Assembly: GCA_029851415.1 (NCBI GenBank)
Contig: CM056741.1
Span: 66,516,282 to 66,580,281 of the forward strand
Source: Eretmocerus hayati
Lineage: Eukaryota > Arthropoda > Insecta > Hymenoptera > Aphelinidae
DNA length: 64,000 bases
Direction of reading: 5' to 3'
Below are positions 1-11,755 of this stretch, piece after piece. The position numbers and the translations under genes were made by a program. Each line of letters opens with the position of its first letter. Within the stretch, counting starts at the first letter, position 1. The notes under the pieces are model-generated. The model worked only from the letters and a program-made list of their open reading frames with translations, ran no database searches and was not told the origin of the DNA.

Positions 1-483
1 CACCCTGTGCGACGTAACCTGCTTTGCCGCTCGAACATCATTTTAACATTGAAAACCCTATACTGAAAATTTCGCCCGCCCCACCCACCGTGCCTCTGGG
101 ATCACTGTGAGTTCTCGTGGCCCCTCTTAGACCATGAAAAATATCAAAACACTATTCCGACGTAAAATTTTACGAGGAACACGATGAAACTGTCGGTTTT
201 CAATTTTGAAGTGATCCTGGCGTAATATTAGTAACTCTTTGAAAGAATCTTTAATTTCACACCGGGACCACTTCAAAATTGAAAACTGACAGTTTTATCG
301 TGTTCCTCGTACAATTTTACATCGAAATGGTGTGTTTTTATATTTTTCATGGTCTAAGAGGGGCCACGAGAACTTACAGCAATCTCAGAGACACGAAGGG
401 TGGGGAGGACGAAATTTTCAGTATAGGGTTTTCAATGTTAAAATGATGTTCGAGCGGCAAAGCAGGTTACGTCGCACAGGGTG
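1..483. mobile_element. Fold-back (palindromic) element, possibly cut by the window edge
   Basis: The first 200 or so bases return as their reverse complement at about 279-483, with roughly 70 bp between the arms. The outer end reads CACCCTGTGCGACGTAACC at base 1 and its complement ends at 483. The element may extend left of the window, so no target duplication can be judged. No transposase reading frame is present, so it is non-autonomous. Confidence 0.7.
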
Positions 484-2448
484 CATGCAGAAGTTTTTTC
501 TCATTTTTTTATATCGAAGATCAAAAGTTCACGATGGTATCGTGGAAAATCGAAAGTTGGGAAATAAGGAACACCCTACTGTATACATATACATGTATAC
601 CACAATGATGATCTCCCAAAAGCTTTGACTTCCATAAGTGCTAATATGAACATTTGTTCTCTCTCGTAATCTAGGCCAGAATTGCGATTTTGCCGCCGCA
701 GTGAATGTGTTAAATACTGCATAATATTGAACATTATTGGTTTCGATTTACCCAATTGGCTATCAAGTGACAGATAGCGCTGTGACGAATATTCATCTTG
801 TGGTAATAATAGTTCCATCTTAACACTGAAATGCCCCTAAAAAGTTGTCATGGTTGATAGGATCCTTGATTTTATTAATTATTTTCATTCACTAAAATCT
901 GTGGTTGATAACACCATTCTAAATTCTGACCCAAAAATGACGTCAGAGCTGTACTAAAACGATAGCGTAGAGAAATCAGATATGACTCGAACGTACCGAA
1001 AATGTGACAAAAATATATAACTTTCAAAGTGACTCCAAAGTCAGAACCCAGCTTCAATCATTCGTGACTCGCGACCATTTTGTAAGTAATCGTAAATTGA
1101 GTGACATTGAATTTCGAACATTGGGCAAACGAATCATGAACGAGTACGAGCGGCTCTTATCTCAAAATAGTCTTCATAAAAACAAAAGAGCGCCTTCTCT
1201 TTTGATCCTCGAGTGACAAGAGATGGAGTCACCGCGGTTGAAATTGTGGGCGGAGACCCATGCGATGGAGTCATAAAAGAGGGTAGAGAGAGAGCGAGAT
1301 GGACGACAACGGCGACGCGACACTTCATTAGTATGCGCGGAAATGCTCTCGGCTCGATTGTAGGTGGCATTGTAGTCGAAGAATGTCCTCGTTGCGACCG
1401 CTTTGGTAGTCGCGCCGAACTGCTAGATAAGGATTCGTCGACGCTGTCACTGCCTTTTCTCTTTCTATCTCTCTTGCGTTACAACTCTCCTTCCTCTCTC
1501 TGCTGACGAAAATTGTCGTAAAGTCTGAGAGGTGGAATAGGAGATTGCAAGAGAAGAATGAAAAAAAGAGGCACGATTATATTTTATGTGAGGTCGTCCT
1601 TTCTTCAAAGGAGCCCATCTCAACGATCATGACTAGATTTTCAATGGTCCTACTCGTCAGACTATGAATCTTATGTCTGAATTTCACTGATTGTAGATTG
1701 TTTTCGTACAAATATGCACTCTCTATGGAAAAAAATTCGAGTGGATATCGCTTGTTAATGTGGAGATCATGATGGCTGACGAAAAAAATTTTTGAATGAT
1801 TTGACACCAAGTGCAATGCCCATCAACCATGGTACATTACGGACTTCAATCATATTCATTGATGTTGCTCTTGAGGTGAAATTCAGAATATTTGGTCTTC
1901 CCACGTACTTGAAAAAAGGTTCCTCGAGTTTGGAAGAATTGGTTCCTGAATCTCTTACTTCTACTCGAACAATTATAGTTCGGTTTTGTGATCAATCCAA
2001 TTTTTATCTGACAAAATGAATTTCGGAATCATGCATCACAAAATTCAAAGCTATGGCCGTTGATGTGCAAACTAAGGAATATGCCCTCACGCATACTTGA
2101 TCTGAGTTTTGCAGCTTTTTGTAAGATTTTACCGGTCTCATTGGCTTCAACTGACCGAAACGACGGGGCACAACTTATTATTACGATTGATATCATAGAT
2201 CAATGTTATGAGATTAGTTGGACTGATGATAAGTGGACTCAGCATCTGGAAGCTATGTGCATTTGCTAAATAAGAAATCGCCTGTAACTTTCTTGAGATA
2301 AAAATGACTGTTTTCAATTTTTGGGAGATTTGTTTTCAAAATCCTGGATGTCCATGAAGAAGTTCGAAACTCTCGCCACTTAGAAAGTTGCAAAACTTGA
2401 TTTTGGACAAAATATGGAGATCATTCGCAAAAATGGAGGCCAAAATTG
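484..2448. other. AT-rich intergenic DNA, no gene recognised
   Basis: Only short chance reading frames occur. A slightly GC-richer stretch with GAGAGAGAGCGAG lies near 1200-1500. A piggyBac-like end is annotated separately at 696-713. Nothing else is supported. Confidence 0.5.
696..713. repeat. Solo piggyBac-like terminus next to TTAA
   Basis: The bases CCGCAGTGAATGTG abut TTAA (710-713). This mirrors the ends of the small TTAA-flanked element at 23004-23150 (CACGTTCACTGCG) and the similar sequence near 38205. Only one end is visible here, so it is a remnant at best. Confidence 0.35.
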
Positions 2449-3013
2449 GCGTGTACTTAACATGCCCCCAATGGTTATCTCGATGGAGTGCAGTATTGAC
2501 TTGTTTTTACCACTTAGAACGTGTTTATCATGTCGCAATGAAACTGAAATAGTGATTTGGTCTGTCTAAAAGCTCCAAATAAGGTTGCGAGCTGATTGAA
2601 ACGGTTTCATGCACGTTATCACCGATTCACATCGTTTTCCTTTGTGGGAAATTAATTGAGCTTATTCGACTTATTAATCGAAATTAAACGTGATGTAGCT
2701 CATCTTGAAGGTCTTGAAATGAGCTTTGAACTGAGCTGAAGTACGTTGAAAACGGTTGAGTTGGACCAGGGTTGTTGAGAAATGGCTTAATGGGGGCATG
2801 TTGGATACAAATCTTCGCAAACTCGCAAAACATCCGTTTTTGGGAAAGTCGTGATAACTCGGCTCTGGTTAGTCAAATGTGAACAATCCTTAAAACATCT
2901 TAAAAATCTCGGAACAAGCTTCAAGAAGCGATAAAGAACGTTGAAAAATATTGAAGTGGGACAAAACTATTGTCAAAATGGCCTGAGAGGGCATGCAGGA
3001 TACATTTACCTTA
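2449..3013. repeat. Dispersed repeat with ACATGCCCCC-type ends
   Basis: It opens with GTGTACTTAACATGCCCCC and closes with GGGCATGCAGGATACA followed by TTTACCTTA. It is clearly related to the copy at 44399-45357, which carries GTGTACCTAACATGCCCCC inside it and shares the following stretch about CACTTAGAACGTGTTTATCA. It also carries two copies of the motif resembling GCTGAAGTACGTTGAAAA that occurs in the ends of the hAT-like transposon. It has no coding capacity. Confidence 0.6.
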
Positions 3014-3172
3014 TTTTAACTAAAATTCGTGAGCTATAAGGATAGTGTCCTAAAATCTGATTCATGGTGAGGCATATAAGGGCGGTGACTTTCTTACACC
3101 TTTTCAACCGATGCGACAATAAACCATTTCTGTCCTATTCTTTCACTACTATTCCGGGCCCTGGGACCATTG

Positions 3173-5605
3173 CCCGCGTAAAAATTTTTTTGTTCATATA
3201 TACTTTTTCTGAACATCATATTCAGAAAAACTTTATATGAACAAAAAAAATGAGACTATCCCGCACTTGGCTCGTGAACTTTTTCTGAAGATTAACAAAC
3301 TTCTCCTGAACTTTGGCAAACTTTCGGTTAGGTTCAAAAGAAGATGCGACAACTTCAGAGATTGCTCATTATTTTTGGCGTAAATAACGCAAAATTAGGC
3401 CTTGTATCGTGTATATGGGCGTTTCTCTGGAACTTTTACACCTGCTGGAATACAGCTATGGATAATGATATAAGGAAACAATCAAATCTATCGGTCCCGA
3501 TCGAAGTGAAAATATCATCATCCAAGTCTCAAAATGAGATATCTTCGGCCTCTGTATGATCAGAAGGAGTTAATTCATTCTAGCTCATTCAAAGAGAGAA
3601 AATGTGGGAAAGATCCTGTGGAAATACTTGGTACTCTCGGGCAGTCTTACGGATATTCTGGTGATGCCGCGCAACTTTTCGGGTTGATTCAAGCTGCATT
3701 TGGTGGGTAATATACTGAAGAAAAATGACCCAGAAGCGCGATGGTTTGCTACCAATTCAGCCAAAACTGTATGACTTTGAAAATTGGGAATAAAAAATCA
3801 ATCATGTCTCGTTCAGCTCAAAGATGATTACGCCAAGCTCCTGCCGTGACTCTGAACTCAATTTTTGGAATGCATATCTAAAGTAGATGCAATTGCGGAG
3901 ATTTTGCGACAAGTCTCGCGTTGGTGCGATATTTCTGTCTAGAATACGGCCGTTCTGAAGTGAAATAGAAAAAACGTGACTCATGAAAAAAATTCAGTTT
4001 TTCTCATCCCACATTGGCGGATCGAGCTCTATGTTGATAAAACCAATTGTGACCGGATACCTTGACCTTACGAAGCTGCAAAAAGCCCAAGGCGTTCGTT
4101 GAAATTGTCAATCTTGCCAAATAATTTCTTAGGAAATTCTGGAAAATCGGCGAAAAACAACTTTGAGTTCGACTTATTAACGTGATTTTGGCGATGCCAC
4201 TTACTCTATATGAATTCCAATAGTGGATTTGTAACTCTCAATACTACACAAATATGTGAGCAAAAGGTCCCAGGTGTGCGTTGAGCGGTTTTCATTTTTC
4301 ATTTTTCATCGATTTTCAGCAAAGTGCAAAAGTTCCAGAGAAACGCTCATATGGCGCATTCCTAGACAAAAATACCCGATGCGGTGCACTAGCCGACCCC
4401 AAAACTCGGGTCGGTGATCCTCCTCGAGCGTTTAGCGACGACCGTCTAATTTACACGGCTCCTCCCGCAGCAAATCCCATCCCGTTCAATTGAAAACTCG
4501 AAAAAAAAAATTACCACTAAGTATCGTGGTAGGTACGATCGAGAAGTAGCATTGTTTAGACATAAGTTGCCCAAGATGTTCAGGGCGAACAGAAAATTGA
4601 GGTTACGCAGGCTCTGCAGCTATTGACGAGAGAATTATACAAACAAATACTCATCTGAATATTAAGAGCGACTGGAGTCACGCTATCGCACTCCTGCCTA
4701 GGCCTAGATTTTTTCTCCTCATCCGCAAGCTCATCAGCTCCCTGCAAAAGATTTCACATACAGAAGAGCCCCACATGCCCGCACGAGCCGCTGTTGAATA
4801 GGGTTACGGTCTGACAGTGTTGTTGATGCCCAACAGAAAAATCGATATCATCATTGGTCGTTACCAACCAGCAACATCTCTGACCGTAACCTGTTCAACA
4901 GCGGCTCGTGCGGGCATGTGGGGCTCTTCTGTATGTGAAATCTTTTGCAGGAAGCTGATGAGCTTTCGGATGAGGAGAAAAAATCTAGGCCTAGGCAGGA
5001 GTGCGATAGGATGACTTCAGTCGCTCCTAATAATCGGATGAGTATTTGTTTGTATAATTCTCTCGTCAACAGCTGCAGAGCCTGCGTAACCTCAATTTTC
5101 TGTTCGCCCTGAACATCTTGGGCAACTTATGTCTAAACAATGCTACATCTCGATCGTACCTACCACGATACTTAGTGGTAATTTTTTTTTTTTTTTTTGA
5201 GTTCTCAATTGAACGGGATGGGTATTGCTGCGAGAGGAGCCGTGGAGACGAGACGGTCATCGCTGAGGGCCTCGACAAGAAGTTTCCGCATGGAGGATCA
5301 CCGACCCGAGTTTTGGGGTCGGCTAGTGCACCGCATCGGGTATTTTTGTCTAGGAATGCGCCATATACACGATACAAGGCCTAATTTTGCGTTATTTACG
5401 CCAAAAATAATGAGCAGTCTTTGAAGTTGTCGTATCTTCTCTTGAACCTAACGGAAAGTTTGCTAAAGTTCAGGAGAAGTTTGTTAATCTTCAGAAAAAG
5501 TTCACGAGCCAAGTGCGGGATAGTCTCATTTTTTTGTTCATATAAAGTTTTTCTGAACACGATGTTCAGAAAAAGTTCATGTGAACAAAAAAATTTTTAC
5601 GCGAT
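3173..5605. mobile_element. Large palindromic element, interrupted by a second insertion
   Basis: The left end is CGCGTAAAAATTTTTTTGTT and the right end is its complement at about 5585-5605. The left arm (3175-3416 plus 4353-4815) pairs with the right arm (about 4880-5605) around a loop of roughly 65 bp. The arms are strongly similar but differ by scattered substitutions and small gaps. The left arm is split by another element at 3417-4348. The CCCGCGTAAAAAT start is shared with the palindrome at 11862-14395, so the two appear to be one family. No transposase is present. Matching short ORFs on the two strands are consequences of the palindrome. Confidence 0.75.
3417..4348. mobile_element. Nested 932-bp insertion with 21-bp inverted ends
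   Basis: The ends are GGGCGTTTCTCTGGAACTTT and the complement of GAGCGTTTCTCTGGAACTTT, with one mismatch. The bases ATAT flank both sides (3413-3416 and 4349-4352). The uninterrupted sequence GTGTATATGGCGC is preserved in the opposite arm of the host palindrome near 5360, so the empty site is visible in the same window. The interior shows no recognisable protein. Confidence 0.8.
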
Positions 5606-8600
5606 GGATACCCAAACGGAGCGAGGAAAACCAGTTCTTAGGGCTGAAATAATTTTGTGAAAAGGGACCAGGAATTTATCTTCATCTCGAGGGCCCCGGG
5701 TTGTTCCCGCAGAATTCGATTCAGTGCCAGAGGAATTGAAATTCTGTTATTTCATCACGAAATCTCAAAAATTCACTCAGAATCAATGGTCTGAGTTTCT
5801 GTATCTCAGACCCTGATTACCCAGTGCAACGCGATTGTTATCCGAATCCCATCCTTACGCCCGCTCGCGGAAGAGCATTGAATCGAGGCAGCTAAGTACA
5901 GATCGCTCGGCCATTCATGTACATTCAACATTTTCGGTTAGTGTAGGTCTTGTAAGTTGAGAGAATGATATAGAATCAGCAACGTGGCGTGGTAGAGCTT
6001 GCATCCGCAAAAGGAAGCGAGAGAGAAGGAGGAAAATAAAAGATAGAGCGTGGCAAGGCGCTGTTCTCCATTCTACGGCGTTATCTTGAAACCGAGAGGG
6101 CGTGATTGCCTTTATGGGGGAAGAAAGGGTCTTTTGCGGCTGCGATAATGTCCTGGCAGCGTTGCGACGCTATCAGAAATAAAACACGGAGCAGCATCGT
6201 CGTCGTCGTCGTCGGATGCACGCCGTCTGAGCTTGGAGCCCACAACCACGAGCCGTGGTATCCTTGTTCCTTTCTTGTGTTGGCCTAACGACGATCTCGC
6301 CAATGACTTTCCACGCTACATTTTACTTTGGCATTTGTTCTCAATCCCGCCCCTGTTTACGAAAATACTGAAATTGATTCGTTGCAAGTTAGAGTTTAGA
6401 ATTGATAAGTTTCTCTTGATGAGGCATATGGAATAATACTTGCGCTGGATGATTGATGTCGATGGACGATGTCGACATACATCTAAAATGTTTAGCTTGT
6501 GCGATCTTTATGTGTTGTGACATGATTATCTATTATCCAAAAAGTCACGATCCTTGTGTTCTTTCCGACACTCGTAGGCTTGCGAAAATCGATCTCAACA
6601 AACTATCGAATTCCCGTCTGACCTTTCGTATGCTTGTACTACTGAACATCCTCCTCGCGTGACATTGCAATTCTGATCCCCTCTCCCTCACATTGAGAGT
6701 GAAAGATCAAATAGTAATTATCCTTAGAATAGCAAACCGGTTCCTCTCCAGTGATCACCAGCATAATCACCCGAATGCATAATCACATAATCAGAGTCTT
6801 GCAATCACTCACCTCTACAGACTGTCGAGTTGGCGTGAACAATCGGGCGACAAGCGTTGTACTGGGCTTAGGAATCGAGTACACGCCTTGGAGATTTCAG
6901 GAAGTCAATCGTCTCACTGAAGTCTCGAACTGATTAGGTAAAGACCGAGGGGTTGACGAGACAACTCTCACATAGTTTACGCTCATAAGCATTCGAGCTT
7001 TGCCGATCGACAGGCATAATGCGAGCAACGATGTTATCGCCCAAGAACGCCAATTAAACTCGAGCGCACAGATTTGCTCGGCTGGAACTGCTGATTATAA
7101 CATACATTGCCGTACTCATGGCTAATGTACAATAATGACGCTTCGAGTACACGTATAATTATGTGTAATATAGTAGACGCATATCTCTACAAGATGTTTA
7201 CGCTCCGACACATCACCTTGTAAGATTGTTCGAGAGAGCACATTGCTGGATCAAGTTCTCGGCTCATTTGCAAGTTTGGATGATGAGACAGAGATATTCG
7301 TTTACAGTTCTATGAACTCTGAATGTTTGGAAATAGATACTGCCGAGTATCTTTGATTTGTCTGCGGACGAAAATTTCAGTTCTTAGGTAATAACTTTTT
7401 ATATTGTGATGGGTTTGGTAAATAAATCTGTCTCTAAATGATAAAAATGACTCTCTAGGTTGAACATTTTTTTAGCGATGTAGAATTAAATAGCGTGTGA
7501 AATGCGACATGATCAACTATTGAACTGTTGGAGCTTAATTTTACTTTGGTTGTGAAAATATTATCGCGTAGTAGTCCTAGCAAATAGGAATAATAAGAAA
7601 TTCTTTCAAATGCATCATTTCTGCTCCATCTTGATTTCACTTTTATATATTTAGGATAATTTCGAAATTGTATGTTCATTAAAATCTATCATAACGTAAT
7701 ACCAACACAATTTCTGTGGATTTTTCAAATTTTTTGACTACCACTAATCACGAGTATCCAACATATTTTGGCTGTCGATATTGTTAAAGATAAAATCTGC
7801 TCATATCTGGCGAGCGATTCTGGGGATAGTAAAGTCAAGACACACAGGCGGATTATTCATAACCATTTAATCTAGGATAAAATCTATGTACAAACTCGTT
7901 TTTTTATATTTTACAGTAACATCAGCATCCAACTCGGCATTAAACAGATTTTTCATCCAAAAATCATTTTTTATACAAATTATCATACAAATTGGAGAAA
8001 AAATCGACAGTACACTAGTCGAGTACACTAGTACGATATTGAAGTATACGGGTGTCGTCAACGGGCAATCTCATCAGAATATTCAACTGGATGTAATAGT
8101 GCAGAAATTTTAATTCGAGTTTCCAAGTCATCTGTGGCCAGATTACAAAATTTTTTTAATGTGCCCTAAACTCATCCATACTTTTTATCGTATAAGTACC
8201 TATTTTACCCTAATTTTTCATGTCTCTTGTAAAAATCACAGTACTTGGACTACGAAGTATCACACATCTAGATCTCCAACTTGGCTTTGATCACATATCA
8301 ATATACTTATTGTGATCATTTTTTGTGCTTATCGTCCGTCTAACATTGAGGATAAAGATATCTTACAAAATAAGTCAACGTGTACTAAAATTTTCAAACG
8401 GTCGAAGATAAATAAGATCGTCACACTTAATATATTTACGCTAATGATAGCCTCTTCCTTGTAATATTGGATGAATAATCTTTCGGAGAGAAAATATTTA
8501 TACATTATTTGAATATGATTGAGCCCTATTGAGCCCAAACACTATCTGCTATTCAATATATTTATGAATTCGCCCTACGTATCTATCTTGAATATGTACA

Positions 8601-8939
8601 TTATTGATTCAGGATATGGAATGATCTGATATTACATCAGACTTATGATGATAAAAACGCCATAGATCAATTTCTAGTATTGGTACCTCGCGACCGATAG
8701 ATTTGTAATTGATATCTTGGACTTAGTTAGAGCTGCGAGATGTTTTCATTTCTCTCGTACCTTTATCAACTTTACATAGAATCTTATCAGCTATTTCCGT
8801 GTTCATCAGCCCCATTCTTTTCGTTCAGTTTTTGATCATTGCAGTATGATTTTTCCAAATCGATTACATCAACGTAATTGAGACTTGCGAATGCACCAAG
8901 TAAATTTGCATAAAGTGTTCAGTACTGAGGTTCAAGACG
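5606..8939. other. AT-rich intergenic DNA with a GC-richer island near 5.9-6.3 kb
   Basis: No gene is supported. The stretch about 5930-6300 is GC-richer, with GAGAGAGAAGGAGG and a run of GTC triplets (6197-6214) that produces an Asp or Val tract on paper. The rest is AT-rich with short chance ORFs only. Confidence 0.5.
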
Positions 8940-9880
8940 AGTTGAGATGATCGGAGTTAACATTTTTCCCATCTTCTGTGCGGGAAATGACTTTTCCTTA
9001 CGGCTATTTGATTTTGCTCCCAGTGTAGCTGATCAAAATGGTATATTTCGATACGAGGGCGGGAATGTTGGTCTTCACATTTTCCGGCCCGAGCCGAAGG
9101 CAAGGGTCGGAATTATCACGAGAATGCGGAAACCATCGCGTCCGAGTGTCGAATACTATTTTTTTCATTACTCTAATCTCAAAACGCCGCATTTAAATGG
9201 GAATTTAGGGTTCTCGTGATGAAAAAATATATCCGCACCTCGCTTGCAAGCCCATTTTGGGAGAACATATCTGTCTCGCTTTGCTTGACAGACAAACTGT
9301 CCTAGTGCCCAAAATGGGCTACCGCGCTCAGTACGGAAAAATACAATTCCCATCTTCTGTGCGGGAAATGACTTTTACATCCGTGTATCGAATTGTGTTT
9401 TTCGACCAACTGTGCGACAGAGTGGAAAATCAGTGTGCAAAAGACACTTTTCCGCACGGCGTATCGAAATAGTACATTTCGTTACAAGGGTGGAAGAACA
9501 TTTTTTCGCGACTAAGTGTTGGGTTTCCGGCCTGAGCCGTAGGCGAAGGTCGGAATCAGCACGAAGATTTGCGAATACTATTTTTTACAATTTTGTAGCA
9601 CCCAAACACCGCAAAATTGCAAAAAATAAGTTTTACACCCGTGTATCGAATACTATTTTTTGACAAACTGTGAGAGAAAGTGGAAAATCAGTGCGGAAAA
9701 GTTACTTTCTCGCACAGTGGGGTCAAAAAATGAATTACACACTCAAATGGGGTGGTTTCTGCATTCTCGTGATAATTCCGACCCTCGCCTTTGGCTCGGG
9801 CCGGAAAATATTACTCCTTGTGCGGAAACCGACATTCCCGCTCTTGTTTCAAAATGTACTATTTTGAAAAATCTTTGTAA
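8940..9880. repeat. Composite repeat made of GATACAAGGGTG-family modules
   Basis: Several modules recur within this block and elsewhere. The GGCCCGAGCC...AAGGGTCGG module appears at about 9086, 9530 and (reversed) 9775. GTGCGGGAAATGACTTTT occurs twice. TTTCGTTACAAGGGTGG and GTGTATCGAATACTATTTTT are also present. Related blocks occur at 19.27, 31.6, 33.54-33.65, 43.7-44.2, 47.3-47.5, 49.8 and 55.6 kb. No protein of transposase type is visible, so these look like non-autonomous repeats inserted into each other. Confidence 0.65.
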
Positions 9881-11754
9881 TTTTATCACATTGTACTCTG
9901 TATTTACTTGGGAAATTTAGAAGTAATTGAATTTTCCTGGTCGAGTTTGCTTCACTCAACCCTACTATACGTGGTATCAGATTTTCAACAACGAAACATT
10001 TCAACCCAGCCTACACTAACCATAAATATCAGGAATTTGCGAAGATATTCATCCCCCTTATCTCTGGTAGCCTTCAATTCATTTCCACAACGAGCTGAGA
10101 ATCAGTTTTTGAACTTATGGGGTGCGTGAATGTCATAAAGACCCATCCAAACATATCCGAAGTCGCGGATGCGCGTGGCCACAGTTCGGATACACACACA
10201 TCAGTGTGACGATCGGCAACGCATCTACGTTAGCATTCACAAGCTTGTGGGCTTATTTCGCATGGGCAGCCGCCAAAGGAAGGACAGATTTGCAAGCGAA
10301 ATCGCTAGGTTTTTTTGTCCCTCTCGCTCGTTCTTTAGGCTCCGAGCTGCGCTTAATAGGGGAAATAAGTCTGCGTCTCTTGCGTATGTGTATGTGGATA
10401 GTTCAGCGTGCGGGCTTAATATGCTCTGGTTATCTCATCAAAATTGAACCGCTAGGGTATATGTAGAGCCTCAAGAGTCCCTTTGTAGGGATTTCGTCGG
10501 TACTGAATGCGCGCGAACGTTGTAACGCATCGATTCCACTTTCGCCATCGTGCGACACGCTGAAGCTTGAGCACTTTTTCTTTTTCCTTTTCCTATTTCT
10601 GCAGCCCTCAATTGCGAGGGAAAATGCAATTTTTCTTTTCGATACAGACTCCAGGGCGCGTGATGGTTGTACAGCTCGTGTATGTTGTTAAACATGGGTC
10701 GGATCTAGCAGACTCATTTTTGTGTTCAGTGACCAAAAAATTGTCGCTCTTCTTCTGAGCGTGCATGCAATATGAGGGATCTATTCCAAAACACGGCCGA
10801 GTGCTTCTTTTTTACCATATTCAACGCTCGCTTTCCCATCGGAGAGTTTGACAAGATCCGCGTTTGTACATACAAGTGCATGCATTTACATCGCATGCGG
10901 ATCCGGATTGAATTGAAATACCGAGTTCTTTGAGAATATTTCGCGTACCAAAGCGTACGATGGTTTTACAAGCTTCACGGGAATGGTGTAACATTCACGA
11001 TCAAAATAACCAGAGCAACGAAGCTACAGACCTGATGGAATTCTGTAAAACCAAATGCATCGCTAGTTTATTCTGCTCAAAGTCACATTCATGAAGTATA
11101 TTTGAAAACACGGAAAACGATGCGATCCTGTAACTCAGTAGAAGTATAGCTTTTTGGTATGAACATGATGGAATTGCAATTTTCTGGGTTTCTCGTTGGG
11201 AAAAATTATTCTTGGAATTGAATTTTTTGATTCTACAACTCTCTCAGTAATGTGCAAGTTTCGATAGTCCAATGTTCTGGCGTCAAACGAAATTGTGAAT
11301 TTTAGTCTAGTTTTTCGGGATAACTAATATCAATGATGATTGTTTATAACAAGTCTTAATTTTGATACGTATACTGCAGTGGATGATTGTGTAGTCCTAG
11401 CTATGAAATGACAGTTGCTATTTACACATTCTTTCATTCACTCTGAATCTCACCGAAGATCTCTCTATTAAGTGACAACATCCTAGATATCCATTTCATC
11501 ATTCATGTCACCTTGGATATCAAAACCATGGAGGAAGCATCTTGATCTATGAATTTTGGATAGAAATAAATATTAGCATGCCAAGATCGGAACTTTTCCA
11601 TCAATCAACCGATCATAGCGATGTATATGTAGCGACATTTCCAAAAGGGGTTTTAGTGTGGAACCAATGTTTTTCTGATTACTTGTGGTCGTAATATTGC
11701 CAATTACATTAAAATACGATAAAGAATATTGAGATGGAAAACTGAAATTTAAAT
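9881..11754. other. Intergenic DNA with a GC-richer island at 10.14-10.76 kb
   Basis: No gene is recognised. The island at 10140-10760 has long overlapping open frames on both strands but no domain, no convincing start and no splice structure. It may be a conserved non-coding segment. The remainder is AT-rich. Confidence 0.45.
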
Positions 11755-11755
11755 A

